Assembly (NCBI GenBank): GCA_035295125.1
Contig: DATGJP010000024.1
Span: 1 to 7,805, forward strand
Direction: 5' to 3'
Length of the DNA stretch: 7,805 nucleotides
Source of the DNA: JAICMB01 sp035295125
GTDB taxonomy: Bacteria > Acidobacteriota > Terriglobia > Bryobacterales > Bryobacteraceae
How positions within the stretch are numbered: the first letter of the stretch is position 1; each line of letters starts with the position of its first letter. Both the position numbers and the translations under genes were made by a program. The notes beneath the pieces were generated by a model. That model was not told the origin of the DNA and ran no database searches. It worked only from the letters and a program-made list of their open reading frames with translations. This document shows, in pieces, positions 1 to 7,765 of this stretch.

Positions 1-76
1 CGCAAAGCAAATCAAGAGTGATCAGTGTCGGAATCACGAATACATGATGTTCCGCAGCCAATCGCCCAAAGCCCAG

Positions 77-137
77 CTTGGCCGAATCCCCCCAAATCTC
101 GGCCGAATCACCCAAATCTCGGCCGAATCACCCAAAT
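77..137 (-). repeat. 20-bp tandem repeat, about three copies, inside the amidohydrolase
   Basis: On the plus strand the unit GGCCGAATCACCCAAATCTC occurs exactly at 101-120 and continues for 17 matching bases at 121-137. A 21-base variant lies at 80-100, with A to C and one extra C in a run of six. The flank at 77-79 also resembles the unit end. Read on the coding strand, one copy is enough for an uninterrupted protein (YLGDSAKLGFGRLAAEHH). The locus therefore looks like an ancestral single copy plus two extra 20-bp units and one extra G. The net gain is about 41 nt, which is not a multiple of three. No spacers separate the copies, so this is slippage or unequal recombination, not CRISPR. Confidence 0.9.
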
Positions 138-792
138 AAAGATGAGCCAACCCATCCGCTCCCGCGGCGATCGCTTCCTGCGTTTTCCGCTGCGCGAGTA
201 CATGCACCACAACCAGCCTGCCGCGAAGGTGCGCCGCCCGCACGATCTCCTGTAACGTCTCCTCCGTCAGCGGTCCGCCTTCACGCTCGTCGTAGACCAC
301 CTTGATAAAATCCGATCCTTCGGCAATGCGGGCGTCCACCCAGGACTGTGCCTGCTCCGGACCGGTGATAATAGGCGGCGGCGCTTTCGCCATCATCGTT
401 CCCAGCATGCTGCCGGGGCCAGTGGCGCCAAAGCCAGCCGCCCGCAGGTCCGCCATGTTTGGCGGGTCCTCTGCTTCGATCCGTTTCTCCGCCTTCAGTT
501 TTTCGCCGCCACCGAACATATCGATGACGGTCGTGATGCCGAGCGATGCCGCCTCATGCAGCGCTGATTCTGGCCTTACCGGAACACGGACATGCGCGTC
601 GAATAGGCCTGGCAGCAAAGTGCGGCCTTTGCCGTCGACGATTTCTGCCTTCGATACGCGCAGCCTTGTTCCACCAATGCGCCTGATTGCTCCGCTTTCA
701 ACTAGGACGTTGCGATGTTCGTAAGTTCGTTCGCCATCAAACACGCGAACGTCGCGAATGATCAGCGCGCTGGAAGGCGTTTGGCACAAACC

Positions 793-800
793 ACTAACTA
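793..800 (-). repeat. 4-bp tandem duplication (TAGT x2) splitting signal peptide from enzyme body
   Basis: The coding strand reads CTGGTTAGTTAGTGGTTTGTG around this point. The second TAGT puts a TAG stop in the frame of the ATG at 850. Removing one TAGT gives CTG GTT AGT GGT TTG TGC, which fuses the hydrophobic leader (ending PLVSG) to LCQTPSSALIIRD with no other change. The duplication is seen directly; that it is a derived lesion is inferred from how well the repaired protein fits an exported enzyme. Confidence 0.75.
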
Positions 801-930
801 ACCAGCGGACAACAAAGCCACACCGGCAAAAAAGCCCATCTAAAGTTCATCGGAGTTCGTTCTTTGAATGATACGGACGCGAACGTTGGAAAGTTTCGGT
901 ACTCGTTGAACGCGCCCAAGCTGGCCGCGT

Positions 931-1893
931 TTACAAAGGCCTTGGAACCAGCACCACTTTGGCTCCAGCAGTTCCGGCATGAACCGCCTGATACGCATCG
1001 CGCCCCTGCGACAGAGTATATGTTTTCACGGCCGGCGCTCGCAGCGCGCCCGCTTCAAATCCAGGCCGCAGCGCGTCATAGATTTCTCCGTAGACCTCAT
1101 CGGCGAGCGCCAGCGTATCCACTCCCACCAGGTGCAATTCGCGATGATAAAAATCCACCAGGTCGAAGGAGACCCGCGTTCCGCCGCTGCTGGCGATGGC
1201 AACCTGCCGGCCTTTACGTGCTAAAGAGCGCAGGACGGGCTCGAACATCGGGCCTCCAACGGTATCGAGCGCCAGGTCCACTCCCCTGCCCTCGGTAAGC
1301 CGGTTCACTGCATCGGATAACGCTTCGCGGCTCGTGTCAACGTGAAGATGTGCGCCGGACTCGTCCTTGGCATTCAAGGCCGCTCCGATTACCTGCGCCC
1401 CCTTCCAGCGTGCGATCTGTACAGCAGCACTGCCCACCGCCCCGGATGAACCCACAATCAATACCGTTTCGCCGGTTTGCAGTGCACCCGTGCGCAGCAA
1501 CGCTGTCCAGGCGGTGATGAACGGGACACCCACGGCCGCCGCTTCGGCCATGGTCAACTGTGCAGGTTTGTGACGTATGGCCTGTTGCGGCGCGGCGACA
1601 TACTCTGCGTGGGAGCCATCGCGCTGAAAACCCAGTTGCGAAGCACTCCCCCACACTTCAACATCCAGCCATTCCCGTGGACCTTCCACCACCACGCCGG
1701 CGAAGTCGCGCCCCAGAGTGCGCGGCAGCGTGGTCTGGTGAAACATACCCGCTAGATTCTTGACGTCGCTGGGATTCAGACCGGCCGCCTCTACCCGAAC
1801 CAATATCTCCTCGGGACGCGGAGCCGGCTGCGAAATCTCGCCGATCGCGAGAGCGGAAGGGGGACCAAACTTCTCAATGCGCAGCGCCAGCAT
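931..1893 (-). CDS. NADPH:quinone oxidoreductase-type MDR dehydrogenase
   Basis: This 320-aa cytosolic medium-chain dehydrogenase/reductase is of the zinc-independent quinone oxidoreductase type, predicted to use NAD(P)H to reduce a quinone or enone. The N-terminal GroES-like domain (about 1-120) carries AAGLNPSDVK (36-45) and GRDFAGVV (61-68), both typical of this subfamily. The Rossmann domain begins near 140 with VLIVGSSGAVGSAAVQIAR (144-162), the nucleotide-binding glycine motif, followed by GVDLALDTVGG (204-214). The catalytic zinc Cys/His set of alcohol dehydrogenases is absent, and so is the structural-zinc cysteine cluster. Length is normal for the family. The ATG at 1893 is preceded at short distance by a weak GGAT; an out-of-frame ATG at 1900 is not used. 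It sits 74 nt after the lyase and 80 nt before the amidohydrolase, all co-directional. The true substrate cannot be read from sequence. No frame damage is seen, unlike both neighbours. Confidence 0.9.
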   Translation of the reverse strand: MLALRIEKFGPPSALAIGEISQPAPRPEEILVRVEAAGLNPSDVKNLAGMFHQTTLPRTLGRDFAGVVVEGPREWLDVEVWGSASQLGFQRDGSHAEYVAAPQQAIRHKPAQLTMAEAAAVGVPFITAWTALLRTGALQTGETVLIVGSSGAVGSAAVQIARWKGAQVIGAALNAKDESGAHLHVDTSREALSDAVNRLTEGRGVDLALDTVGGPMFEPVLRSLARKGRQVAIASSGGTRVSFDLVDFYHRELHLVGVDTLALADEVYGEIYDALRPGFEAGALRAPAVKTYTLSQGRDAYQAVHAGTAGAKVVLVPRPL

Positions 1894-1967
1894 AGTTCAT
1901 CCAAGTTTAATCCCACGTCGTTAGAAGGAAGACGCTGGCTCGTCGATCCATCGGGATGACAAGCCGC

Positions 1968-3891
1968 TTATGCTTGACTGATCCTCATACTCCACTTCCC
2001 TTGTCGCGGGGGATTGGCGGCGCGCAGGAGAATGCGATAGATCCGCTCGCCCCATACGCCACTGAGATGCGGATCATCCAACTTTATCTCTTCGACGGAG
2101 GCGGCCAGAGCCCGGTCGTAAGCCACACGCGCACGGTCTTCCAATTGCAGCGTTCCAGGCTGCTGGCTGACGCGGCAGGGCGTCATGAGAGTGAGGGTAA
2201 TCTCTTTGGCTGAGCGACTCAACGAGTACTCATCGGCGACTTCCACCTGGTTGCGCGTGCGGTCCAGGCGGACAATCCGCTTCCAGCTTTCTAAACCGGC
2301 ATTTTTCGGATAGGCGCCGCCGATGTCCATGCGCAGTTCGGCCGCTTCGTCGTCCTGATGGCAACTCACCGCCGCTGCCGCGTATTGGCGGCCTGGCGAT
2401 TGCATAATCCCGCCGATGGTCGGGCAGTTGTGAAACGCCGATTGCATAGTCCAGATTTCGTAGCGTCTGGAGCTGAAAGTCTTCGCCGTATAAGTTCCCA
2501 CGCCCACGTCAATGATCGCAGGCGCTCCGTTAGCATACACGATGAAATTACCGACGTCGTTGTGGTTGTGACTCTTGCCGTTATTGCCGGCCTCGGCCGC
2601 TACATAGAGGCCCTGGACCGAACCTTCCCGCAGACGCGCTGTCATGACGCCGATGCCGGGCAGCCAGGTATCGCGCAGGAGCGCCTGGGCCCGGGGCGCC
2701 CGGCGCAACTCGGCGAGATTGAACAACGCTGGTAATTCGCGGCCGATGCTGCCGCGGAAGCGCAGTCTCACTCTGGGCAAAGGCGGCATAGGCTCCGTGG
2801 CGGGCCATCGTGTCGTCCCTCAGCCGGCGGCCGAAGCGGTAGATGAGGTCGCCGGCGACAATCACGCGCGCGGGCGCATCCGAAAAATTCGTGTACCACT
2901 CGCCGGCGATGTGCGCGCGGCAAATGTAAAGACCGATCTGATGAATTAGCGGCTGGTCGAAGGCGTCCAATGCGCCGCCGCTCGCCTGATGCAACAACTC
3001 CAAACAATCGAAAAGCGAGGCGCCGGCGCGGCCCCAATAGCTGGGCCCTTCGTCACAGCCCCCGTCATCCGCGTACCCGTTGAGGAAATGATCCAGACAA
3101 TGAACGATTTTTTCCAGCGCAGCGGCCCGCCGCTTCCGATCGGGTTCCACAATTAGTACCGACGTGAGCCAGTTGGAGCAGATCCACGGATCCCAGTTAT
3201 TCGGCGGTGGGCCGTGGAAGCCCATCCAATGAAAATCGTCGCGTTCCAAACAAGGCGTCAGGATGCGACGCTCTGTTTCGAAGCGGATTCGGTCCGGCAC
3301 AAGGCGCGATACCTGGCGAAGCTGGGATTCGAGGAGGTACAGAGCCCAGGCCAACAGTGCGGCGGTTTCCGCGGCGAAGAGATCGACGATGGGTTCCGTA
3401 ACATCCGGCAGGCCGACTTTGGCTTTCTGTGCGCTGAGGTGCGCCGGTACGCCCCAGAACGTCTCTTCGCACGTGAGCCAGATGCCGTTGACGATTTCGT
3501 CGACGAACCGCCCCTTAAATTCGGCGCATTCTGCCAGCACCAGCTCTTGCAGTTTCCTCCGGCGGCGGTTGCGCATCTCTTCGTAATGGGAGCGGTTTCC
3601 AGTGCGCTCGAATTCCAGGAAGATGCTGGCAGGCAGCACGTCCCAATTGGTATGCAACTGCCGTTCGCCCGCCGTGGTCAGGGCGGCTCGTGCGTCTGCG
3701 GGTAGCCCTCCCCAGCGGGCGCGTTCTCCAGCAGCCGGAAACGGGTGAAACGCTCCGTTCGAGGCTGCCGCCAGCTCACCACCATTCCACAATGACGCCA
3801 GTAAATCGCGCTTGTGTACCGTCTGCGCTCCCGCACGCCGCTGGCCCGCGCCGAGCAGCGCTGAAGCAGCAAGAAAATCGCGCCGTGTCAT
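1968..3891 (-). pseudogene. Heparinase II/III family polysaccharide lyase with one internal frameshift
   Basis: This is a predicted Tat-exported polysaccharide lyase of the heparinase II/III-like fold. The N-terminal half is open from the start to residue 375 (ATG at 3891) and then drifts into nonsense. The C-terminal half is open in the next frame from about 2765 to TAA at 1968-1970. Removing one base near 2766 gives a continuous 640-aa protein, a usual length for the family. Visible elements are a twin-arginine signal (MTRRDFLAASALLGAG), an alpha-toroid region with GPPPNNWDPW (Asn 231/232) and DEGPSYW (Tyr285), then the beta-sheet domain with KSHNHNDVGNFIVY (His441, His443, Asp445) and SAFHNCPTIGG. 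These Asn, Tyr and His residues are candidates for the catalytic set described for heparinase-type lyases. A GTG at 3897 is an alternative start. Only 19 nt separate it from the receptor stop, which argues for an operon. The polymer substrate is unknown. The break could be real decay or a sequence error. Confidence 0.82.
2760..2772 (-). other. Frameshift site in the heparinase-like gene
   Basis: On the coding strand, CAG AGT GAG ACT GCG CTT reads QSETAL in the upstream frame and becomes non-homologous-looking. Skipping the A at 2766 gives CAG AGT GAG CTG CGC TTC CGC GGC, which reads QSELRFRG and continues into IGRELPALFNLAELRRAP, typical of the family. The exact base is not certain; any one-base loss within a few codons restores the frame. 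There is no slippery heptamer or homopolymer at the site, so programmed frameshifting is unlikely. Confidence 0.75.
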
Positions 3892-3910
3892 ATCCACTTG
3901 TATAGCGCGA

Positions 3911-6900
3911 TCAGAACGTCAACCGGGCCGTGAACTGAATCTGCCGCGGCGTCCAGTAGGACGTCTGCAGAGATTCGACCCCGTCGGTCGCACTCGGGTT
4001 GACGCGACCCTGGATATTGAACGCGTTGAAGGCGTCCACGTTTACTCTCAGCTTGATGCTCTCGGTAAGCGAAAAGACCTTGTACAGCGAGATGTCGCTT
4101 TGATAGTTGTACGGTCCGAGCAGGATGGTGTGCGCGAATGGGTTGGGGGCGCTTACGACCGTGGTGACGCTGGATGACGCCGCTGGCGCCGGCCCGGGTG
4201 CGTAACCCGTGACCACCTGAGTCCCGTTCTTCAACGTGACCGTCACATTGTTGTTGCCGAAGTTCGGTGTGCCGGGCGTGTTGTTGATCGGCGCTTCATA
4301 TGGAACATAGTTGGCCGGAATACCGGTTACGCCATTCTTCGCTGCATTGATCACGGTCGGTGAGAGGTATCCGTTGTACCACAGATAGGCAGGATGGCAT
4401 ACGCCGCTGCGGCAGTCGTTGACCGGGACCGAACTCCCATAGACTTGCATTGGACTGGTTGCGCCCCAGTTCCCCGAGGCGACCTGGAAAGATTGCGACA
4501 GCACTTGGCCGACGAACGCTATTTGGTAACCACCCACCAGCGCATCCACCAAGCGGTTGGCATTGCGAAACAAGCGCTTTCCCTTGCCTACCGGGAGATC
4601 CACGATCCCGTTAAAGATTACGTGATGTTCGGGAATACCGGTATCAACCTCGTAATTTTCCCAGCGATTCAGAGCCTGGCTCGGATTGAGAATCGTGCCG
4701 GGATTGAGCCCTGCGGGGAGCACGCCCGGAGCAAACTCCGCGGCCGGATACAGAATGTTATCGCGGAAGGTGTTCCCGCCAACGCGAAAGGCGCGCGAGT
4801 AGACATAGAAAATCTGATAACCGAACCCGTTTTTGAACGGCCTCTGATAATTGAGCTGCAGTGCGCTATCGTTGGACCAACCCGTCTTCATGGAGATCAC
4901 GTTGCTGCCCCAGACGGTATTGTCGTATGGCCGGGTTGCCACCGACCCTAAAGCCCCAGTCGGCGGCGTTGTTCCGGTGGTCGTCTCCCACACGTAAGTG
5001 GACGGGGCGTCGTTGTAGTGATAATCCTGGTCCAGGTTCGACCCGTGCGTGAAGACGTAACTGATGCGGAACACGGAGTCGTCGCGGAACGGCTGTTCGA
5101 TGGTCAGATTCGCCTCGCGTACGCGATCCGGAGGATAATCTGCAGCGAGAGTGTGGCCGAGCGAGATACCGGGAAGCAGCGCAGTCACGGAGTTCGTGTC
5201 CACTACGTGCGCGCTATTGAGTCCGGCGACGACGGGCTGTGGCTCTCGCAAAAGATAATTGGGCACGCCATCGGGCGACTGAGAGGCGCTGATATAGCTT
5301 CGCGAGTAGCCCGCAGTGAACGGGTAATTCGCGGTGAGATACCGGATGGAGTTCCGGACCGGGACGGGATAGACGTACTCGCCGTAGCCTCCGCGGAGCA
5401 CCGTGCCTTTGAGGCCGAACGGCGGCGTCCAGGCGAATGCCACGCGGGGCAGGAAATTCCACCAACTGCCATAGAAGCCGCTCGAGGGAATTCCGCCCTG
5501 TTGCGGCGTCTCGAATTTGGCCCCCAGGTTCTGCAGGTTGGTGACGATCGCCTGTGTCGTAAGACCGTTTTGAATGTAATAGTCGATCGGCTTCGCAAGA
5601 ACCAGGGCGTCGTTCTTCATGTCGAAGGTAACGAAGTAATCCTTATCGGCGTGGGGTGCCGGGTGCATCTCCCAGCGGAGTCCGAGGTTGAGCGTCAGAC
5701 TCCGGCTGACGCGGTAGTTATCCTGGACATAGAAGTCGAACTCCTGGTCGCGATCGCGGTTGAAAGGCGCATTCTTATTCTCGCTATAGGAGTCGGCCGC
5801 TCCGAGGAAGAAATCCGCATCCGCATAGCCGGTGTTGGGCTTGGCCCCGTAGTTGGCCCCTGTCGTCGGATCGTACACAGCGGTAGCCAGGTTCGAGTAT
5901 GCGACCTGATCGGGAGAACGGTCCGATAGATAGCCGAACCGTTCGTGGCGGTAGCGGCCGCCAAACGCCAACTGATGTTTGCCCCAGAGTTTGTTCATGT
6001 TCTCGTCGACAGTCGAAAGGATCTGGCTCATGCCGTAATTCCACTGGGAGCCGCCATAGGGCATCAGCAGGTTCGAGCCGATGGCCGGAAAACCCGTTTG
6101 CCCGAAGTCGTTGGGGAGTCCCAACTGCGCCTCGTAATTCGCTAGCGAAACAGTAGGTCCCTGGACATAAAACCTCTGCCACTGCTGGCTCAAAATAGTC
6201 TCGCCGAAAAAGGTCGGCGAAAACATGTGCGAATATCCTAACGCCCCGCTGATCGTCTGGACGGGTCCGTCCTGGTATCCGGTGGCCCCAGCCGGCAGTC
6301 CGCCGCCCGCAATGTTGGCCGGCGAATTCGATGGGTAATTGCGCAAAGCTTCCTGCGACTGTACGATATCGGTGAAACGGAAGTAGGCGCGATTGTTCTC
6401 GTTGAAGACGTGATCCAGGCGGACAGTCGTGTTTGGAACCGTCTGGGTCATATTATTCACAGCGTTAAAGTTGAAATTGACAAGCGGATTGTCGGCGGTC
6501 TGCGGAAGCGGCGTGGCGGCATAGAGCGTCTTGGCCAGCGGACTGATGCGGCTGATCGGAATCTGGTTGTTGGGGAACGGCATTCGTGCATATTGGTTCG
6601 CGGCGCTCTGCGTGGTATTCGGGTCGTACAGTTGCTGGAGGATGCCGGCGCTGTTTACCAATCCGCTGAAATCGCCATTTCTCATGGCCACCGTGGGCAC
6701 CTTCACCAGCTCGTTGGACGCCTGACGCAGCGAGAAGCGCTCGAAGGCGAAGAAGAAGAACGATTTGTTCTTGCCGTTATAGAGCTTGGGAATAACGATC
6801 GGGCCGCCGATCGACGCTCCGAATTCATTTCTCACCAAATGAGGCGCCGCGAAGTCGGCCGGATTCTGACGCGCCCTGGCGATACCAAAATAATTGTTTC

Positions 6901-7672
6901 GGGCGGTTTCAAACAGCGAACCGTGGAATGCGTTTGTGCCGGATTTCGTGGTCAGGATGACGGTGGCCGGCGTGGCAAACTGCGAGCTCGAATTGAGGGT
7001 CTCGAATTTGGCTTCCTGAACCGAATCGGGGTCCGGTAGAATGGCCTGCGCCGTATTGGCTTCGCCACCGAAGTTTCGATTCGTCATGGGTGCGCCGTCC
7101 TGGGAATATTCCATGGCTTCGCCCATCAGTCCATTGGCGCGCGTTCCGTTCGACTCGACGCCGGGAACGGTCTTCTGCGCAAGGCCGAGTATGTTGCGGC
7201 CATTTTGCGGTAGTTGGTCGATGCGGCTGGAGTCGAGCTGGGTGCTGACAGTACCGCTGTCGTAGGTAGCGAGCTGAACCACCTCACCGCTGACGGTCAC
7301 CTGCTGAGTGACTTCACCCACCTCAAGCTCGGCATTCAGAACCGCTACCTGGGCGTTCTGCAGCGCGATTACAGTTTGGTATTTCTTCATCCCAGGAGCG
7401 CTGAAAGTCACGGTGTAAGTGCCGGCAAACAATCCCTGGATGGAGTAGAAGCCGGTCGTATTCGAGGTCGCATCGTTGACAACACCCGTGCTTTGGTTTA
7501 CGACATGGACCGAGCAACCGGCGATGGCGGCTGAAGTCGGATCCTGAACGTTGCCTTGAATCGCACCTGCGCCGCTCTGCGCCAGCAGGCTTGCGGGAAG
7601 CAATAACGACGCTGCCAATAGAGCAAATGAGATTTTCTTCGCTGTTTCCGAAACGCTGCCGAACCTGGTCAT
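3911..7672 (-). CDS. Oar-like TonB-dependent outer-membrane receptor with carboxypeptidase regulatory-like domain
   Basis: This 1253-aa outer-membrane protein probably moves or binds a large substrate at the cell surface. Domains in order are a Sec signal peptide (hydrophobic SFALLAASLLLPASLLAQ, ending near 32), a carboxypeptidase-regulatory-like beta-sandwich (about 36-118: GAIQGNVQDPTSAAIAG, TTGFYSIQGLFAGTYTVTF), and a plug domain (about 145-262: LPQNGRN at 154, YSQDGAP at 189, TTKSGTNAFHGSLFE at 241). A long beta-barrel follows, ending in ...FTARLTF with a C-terminal Phe as expected for BAM substrates. Two close cysteines (C1087, C1092; NDCRSGVCHPAYLWYNG) may form a surface-loop disulphide. 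I chose the ATG at 7672 over an upstream in-frame TTG (7756) because it places the signal peptide near the N-terminus and follows AAAGGGG at suitable spacing. Such receptors are expanded in Acidobacteriota and their substrates are mostly unknown. The lyase gene 19 nt downstream suggests a polysaccharide-related role. No frame damage is seen. Confidence 0.92.
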   Translation of the reverse strand: MTRFGSVSETAKKISFALLAASLLLPASLLAQSGAGAIQGNVQDPTSAAIAGCSVHVVNQSTGVVNDATSNTTGFYSIQGLFAGTYTVTFSAPGMKKYQTVIALQNAQVAVLNAELEVGEVTQQVTVSGEVVQLATYDSGTVSTQLDSSRIDQLPQNGRNILGLAQKTVPGVESNGTRANGLMGEAMEYSQDGAPMTNRNFGGEANTAQAILPDPDSVQEAKFETLNSSSQFATPATVILTTKSGTNAFHGSLFETARNNYFGIARARQNPADFAAPHLVRNEFGASIGGPIVIPKLYNGKNKSFFFFAFERFSLRQASNELVKVPTVAMRNGDFSGLVNSAGILQQLYDPNTTQSAANQYARMPFPNNQIPISRISPLAKTLYAATPLPQTADNPLVNFNFNAVNNMTQTVPNTTVRLDHVFNENNRAYFRFTDIVQSQEALRNYPSNSPANIAGGGLPAGATGYQDGPVQTISGALGYSHMFSPTFFGETILSQQWQRFYVQGPTVSLANYEAQLGLPNDFGQTGFPAIGSNLLMPYGGSQWNYGMSQILSTVDENMNKLWGKHQLAFGGRYRHERFGYLSDRSPDQVAYSNLATAVYDPTTGANYGAKPNTGYADADFFLGAADSYSENKNAPFNRDRDQEFDFYVQDNYRVSRSLTLNLGLRWEMHPAPHADKDYFVTFDMKNDALVLAKPIDYYIQNGLTTQAIVTNLQNLGAKFETPQQGGIPSSGFYGSWWNFLPRVAFAWTPPFGLKGTVLRGGYGEYVYPVPVRNSIRYLTANYPFTAGYSRSYISASQSPDGVPNYLLREPQPVVAGLNSAHVVDTNSVTALLPGISLGHTLAADYPPDRVREANLTIEQPFRDDSVFRISYVFTHGSNLDQDYHYNDAPSTYVWETTTGTTPPTGALGSVATRPYDNTVWGSNVISMKTGWSNDSALQLNYQRPFKNGFGYQIFYVYSRAFRVGGNTFRDNILYPAAEFAPGVLPAGLNPGTILNPSQALNRWENYEVDTGIPEHHVIFNGIVDLPVGKGKRLFRNANRLVDALVGGYQIAFVGQVLSQSFQVASGNWGATSPMQVYGSSVPVNDCRSGVCHPAYLWYNGYLSPTVINAAKNGVTGIPANYVPYEAPINNTPGTPNFGNNNVTVTLKNGTQVVTGYAPGPAPAASSSVTTVVSAPNPFAHTILLGPYNYQSDISLYKVFSLTESIKLRVNVDAFNAFNIQGRVNPSATDGVESLQTSYWTPRQIQFTARLTF

Positions 7673-7688
7673 CACAAACCCCTTTGTG
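7673..7688 (-). promoter_or_regulatory. Hairpin abutting the receptor start codon, with the ribosome binding site in its loop
   Basis: The coding strand reads CACAAA-GGGG-TTTGTG directly followed by ATG. The two six-base arms are perfect complements and the four-base loop is the G-rich core of the only plausible Shine-Dalgarno sequence (AAAGGGG, six nt before the ATG). This supports the choice of start. Whether the hairpin tunes translation is inference; the stem is A/U-rich and may be weak. Confidence 0.6.
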
Positions 7689-7699
7689 TTGAACAGTTG

Positions 7700-7738
7700 A
7701 GGTCTTCCACCAGGGCTTGCGCCAGTTTCGAAAGACCT
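7700..7738 (-). promoter_or_regulatory. Inverted repeat in the receptor leader, possible structured 5' UTR
   Basis: On the coding strand AGGTCTTTC (7738-7730) pairs with GGAAGACCT (7708-7700), nine pairs including one G-U. Inside lies GGC-GCAA-GCC (7723-7714), a three-pair stem closed by a GNRA-type tetraloop. This would be an RNA stem with an internal loop and a capped tip, 28 to 66 nt before the receptor ATG. It has no U-run, so it is not an intrinsic terminator. I could not match it to a riboswitch class that I know. Confidence 0.45.
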
Positions 7739-7765
7739 GCCGTTCCCTGAAGTCAACCGCTTACC

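Larger units (their letters stand above)
1..850 (-). pseudogene. Signal-peptide-bearing amidohydrolase, broken by two frameshifts and partial at the window edge
   Basis: This is a metal-dependent amidohydrolase of the imidazolonepropionase/prolidase-like group; the substrate is unknown. The longest open stretch starts at a TTG (789) and reads 251 aa. In that numbering it shows an N-terminal beta-sandwich entry (ALIIRDVRVFDGE, 8-20), LLPGLFDAHVR (58-68), a probable carbamylated metal-bridging Lys in FIKVVYDE (K163), VVVHVLA (H196) and GLAHL (H216). Three lesions are visible. First, an ATG at 850 begins a hydrophobic signal peptide (MNFRWAFLPVWLCCPLVS) that hits TAG at 796-794; deleting one TAGT copy joins it in frame to GLCQTPSSALIIRD. 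Second, the HxH motif reads H-V-R. Third, a 20-bp tandem repeat shifts the frame after GLAHLYLGDSA. In another frame the family-like sequence LGFGRLAAEHHVFVIPTL resumes at once and stays open to position 1. I infer an inactive gene. No strong Shine-Dalgarno sequence precedes the ATG. It lies 80 nt behind the dehydrogenase, probably in the same transcript. Confidence 0.8.

Noticed and set aside
77..137. CRISPR-like or regulatory iteron array
   Set aside because: The copies are directly abutting without spacers and lie within a reading frame that is restored by collapsing them to one copy.
34..789. A complete 251-aa amidohydrolase starting at TTG
   Set aside because: Its last 30 or so residues are coded by an out-of-frame tandem repeat, the conserved continuation lies in another frame, and a matching signal peptide sits just upstream behind a 4-bp duplication.
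851..930. Possible terminator or promoter between the dehydrogenase and the amidohydrolase
   Set aside because: Only short, imperfect dyads and no T-run or paired -35/-10 boxes were found, so nothing can be supported.
1968..2789. An independent 273-aa protein starting at the ATG at 2789
   Set aside because: Its first eight residues are a frame-shadow of the upstream lyase codons and the rest is the missing C-terminal half of that lyase; no ribosome binding site or domain boundary supports a separate start.
3214..3705. 163-aa plus-strand ORF opposite the lyase
   Set aside because: It is the reverse-frame shadow of conserved lyase codons, with no motif of its own.
5018..5929. 303-aa plus-strand ORF, and others opposite the receptor (4394-4951, 6410-7039)
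   Set aside because: They are antisense to a well-supported receptor, have arginine/valine-rich shadow-like composition, and show no recognisable domain or convincing start.
7673..7756. Upstream TTG start at 7756 for the receptor
   Set aside because: It would add 28 residues before the signal peptide and translate through the leader hairpins; the ATG at 7672 has a Shine-Dalgarno-like sequence at good spacing.
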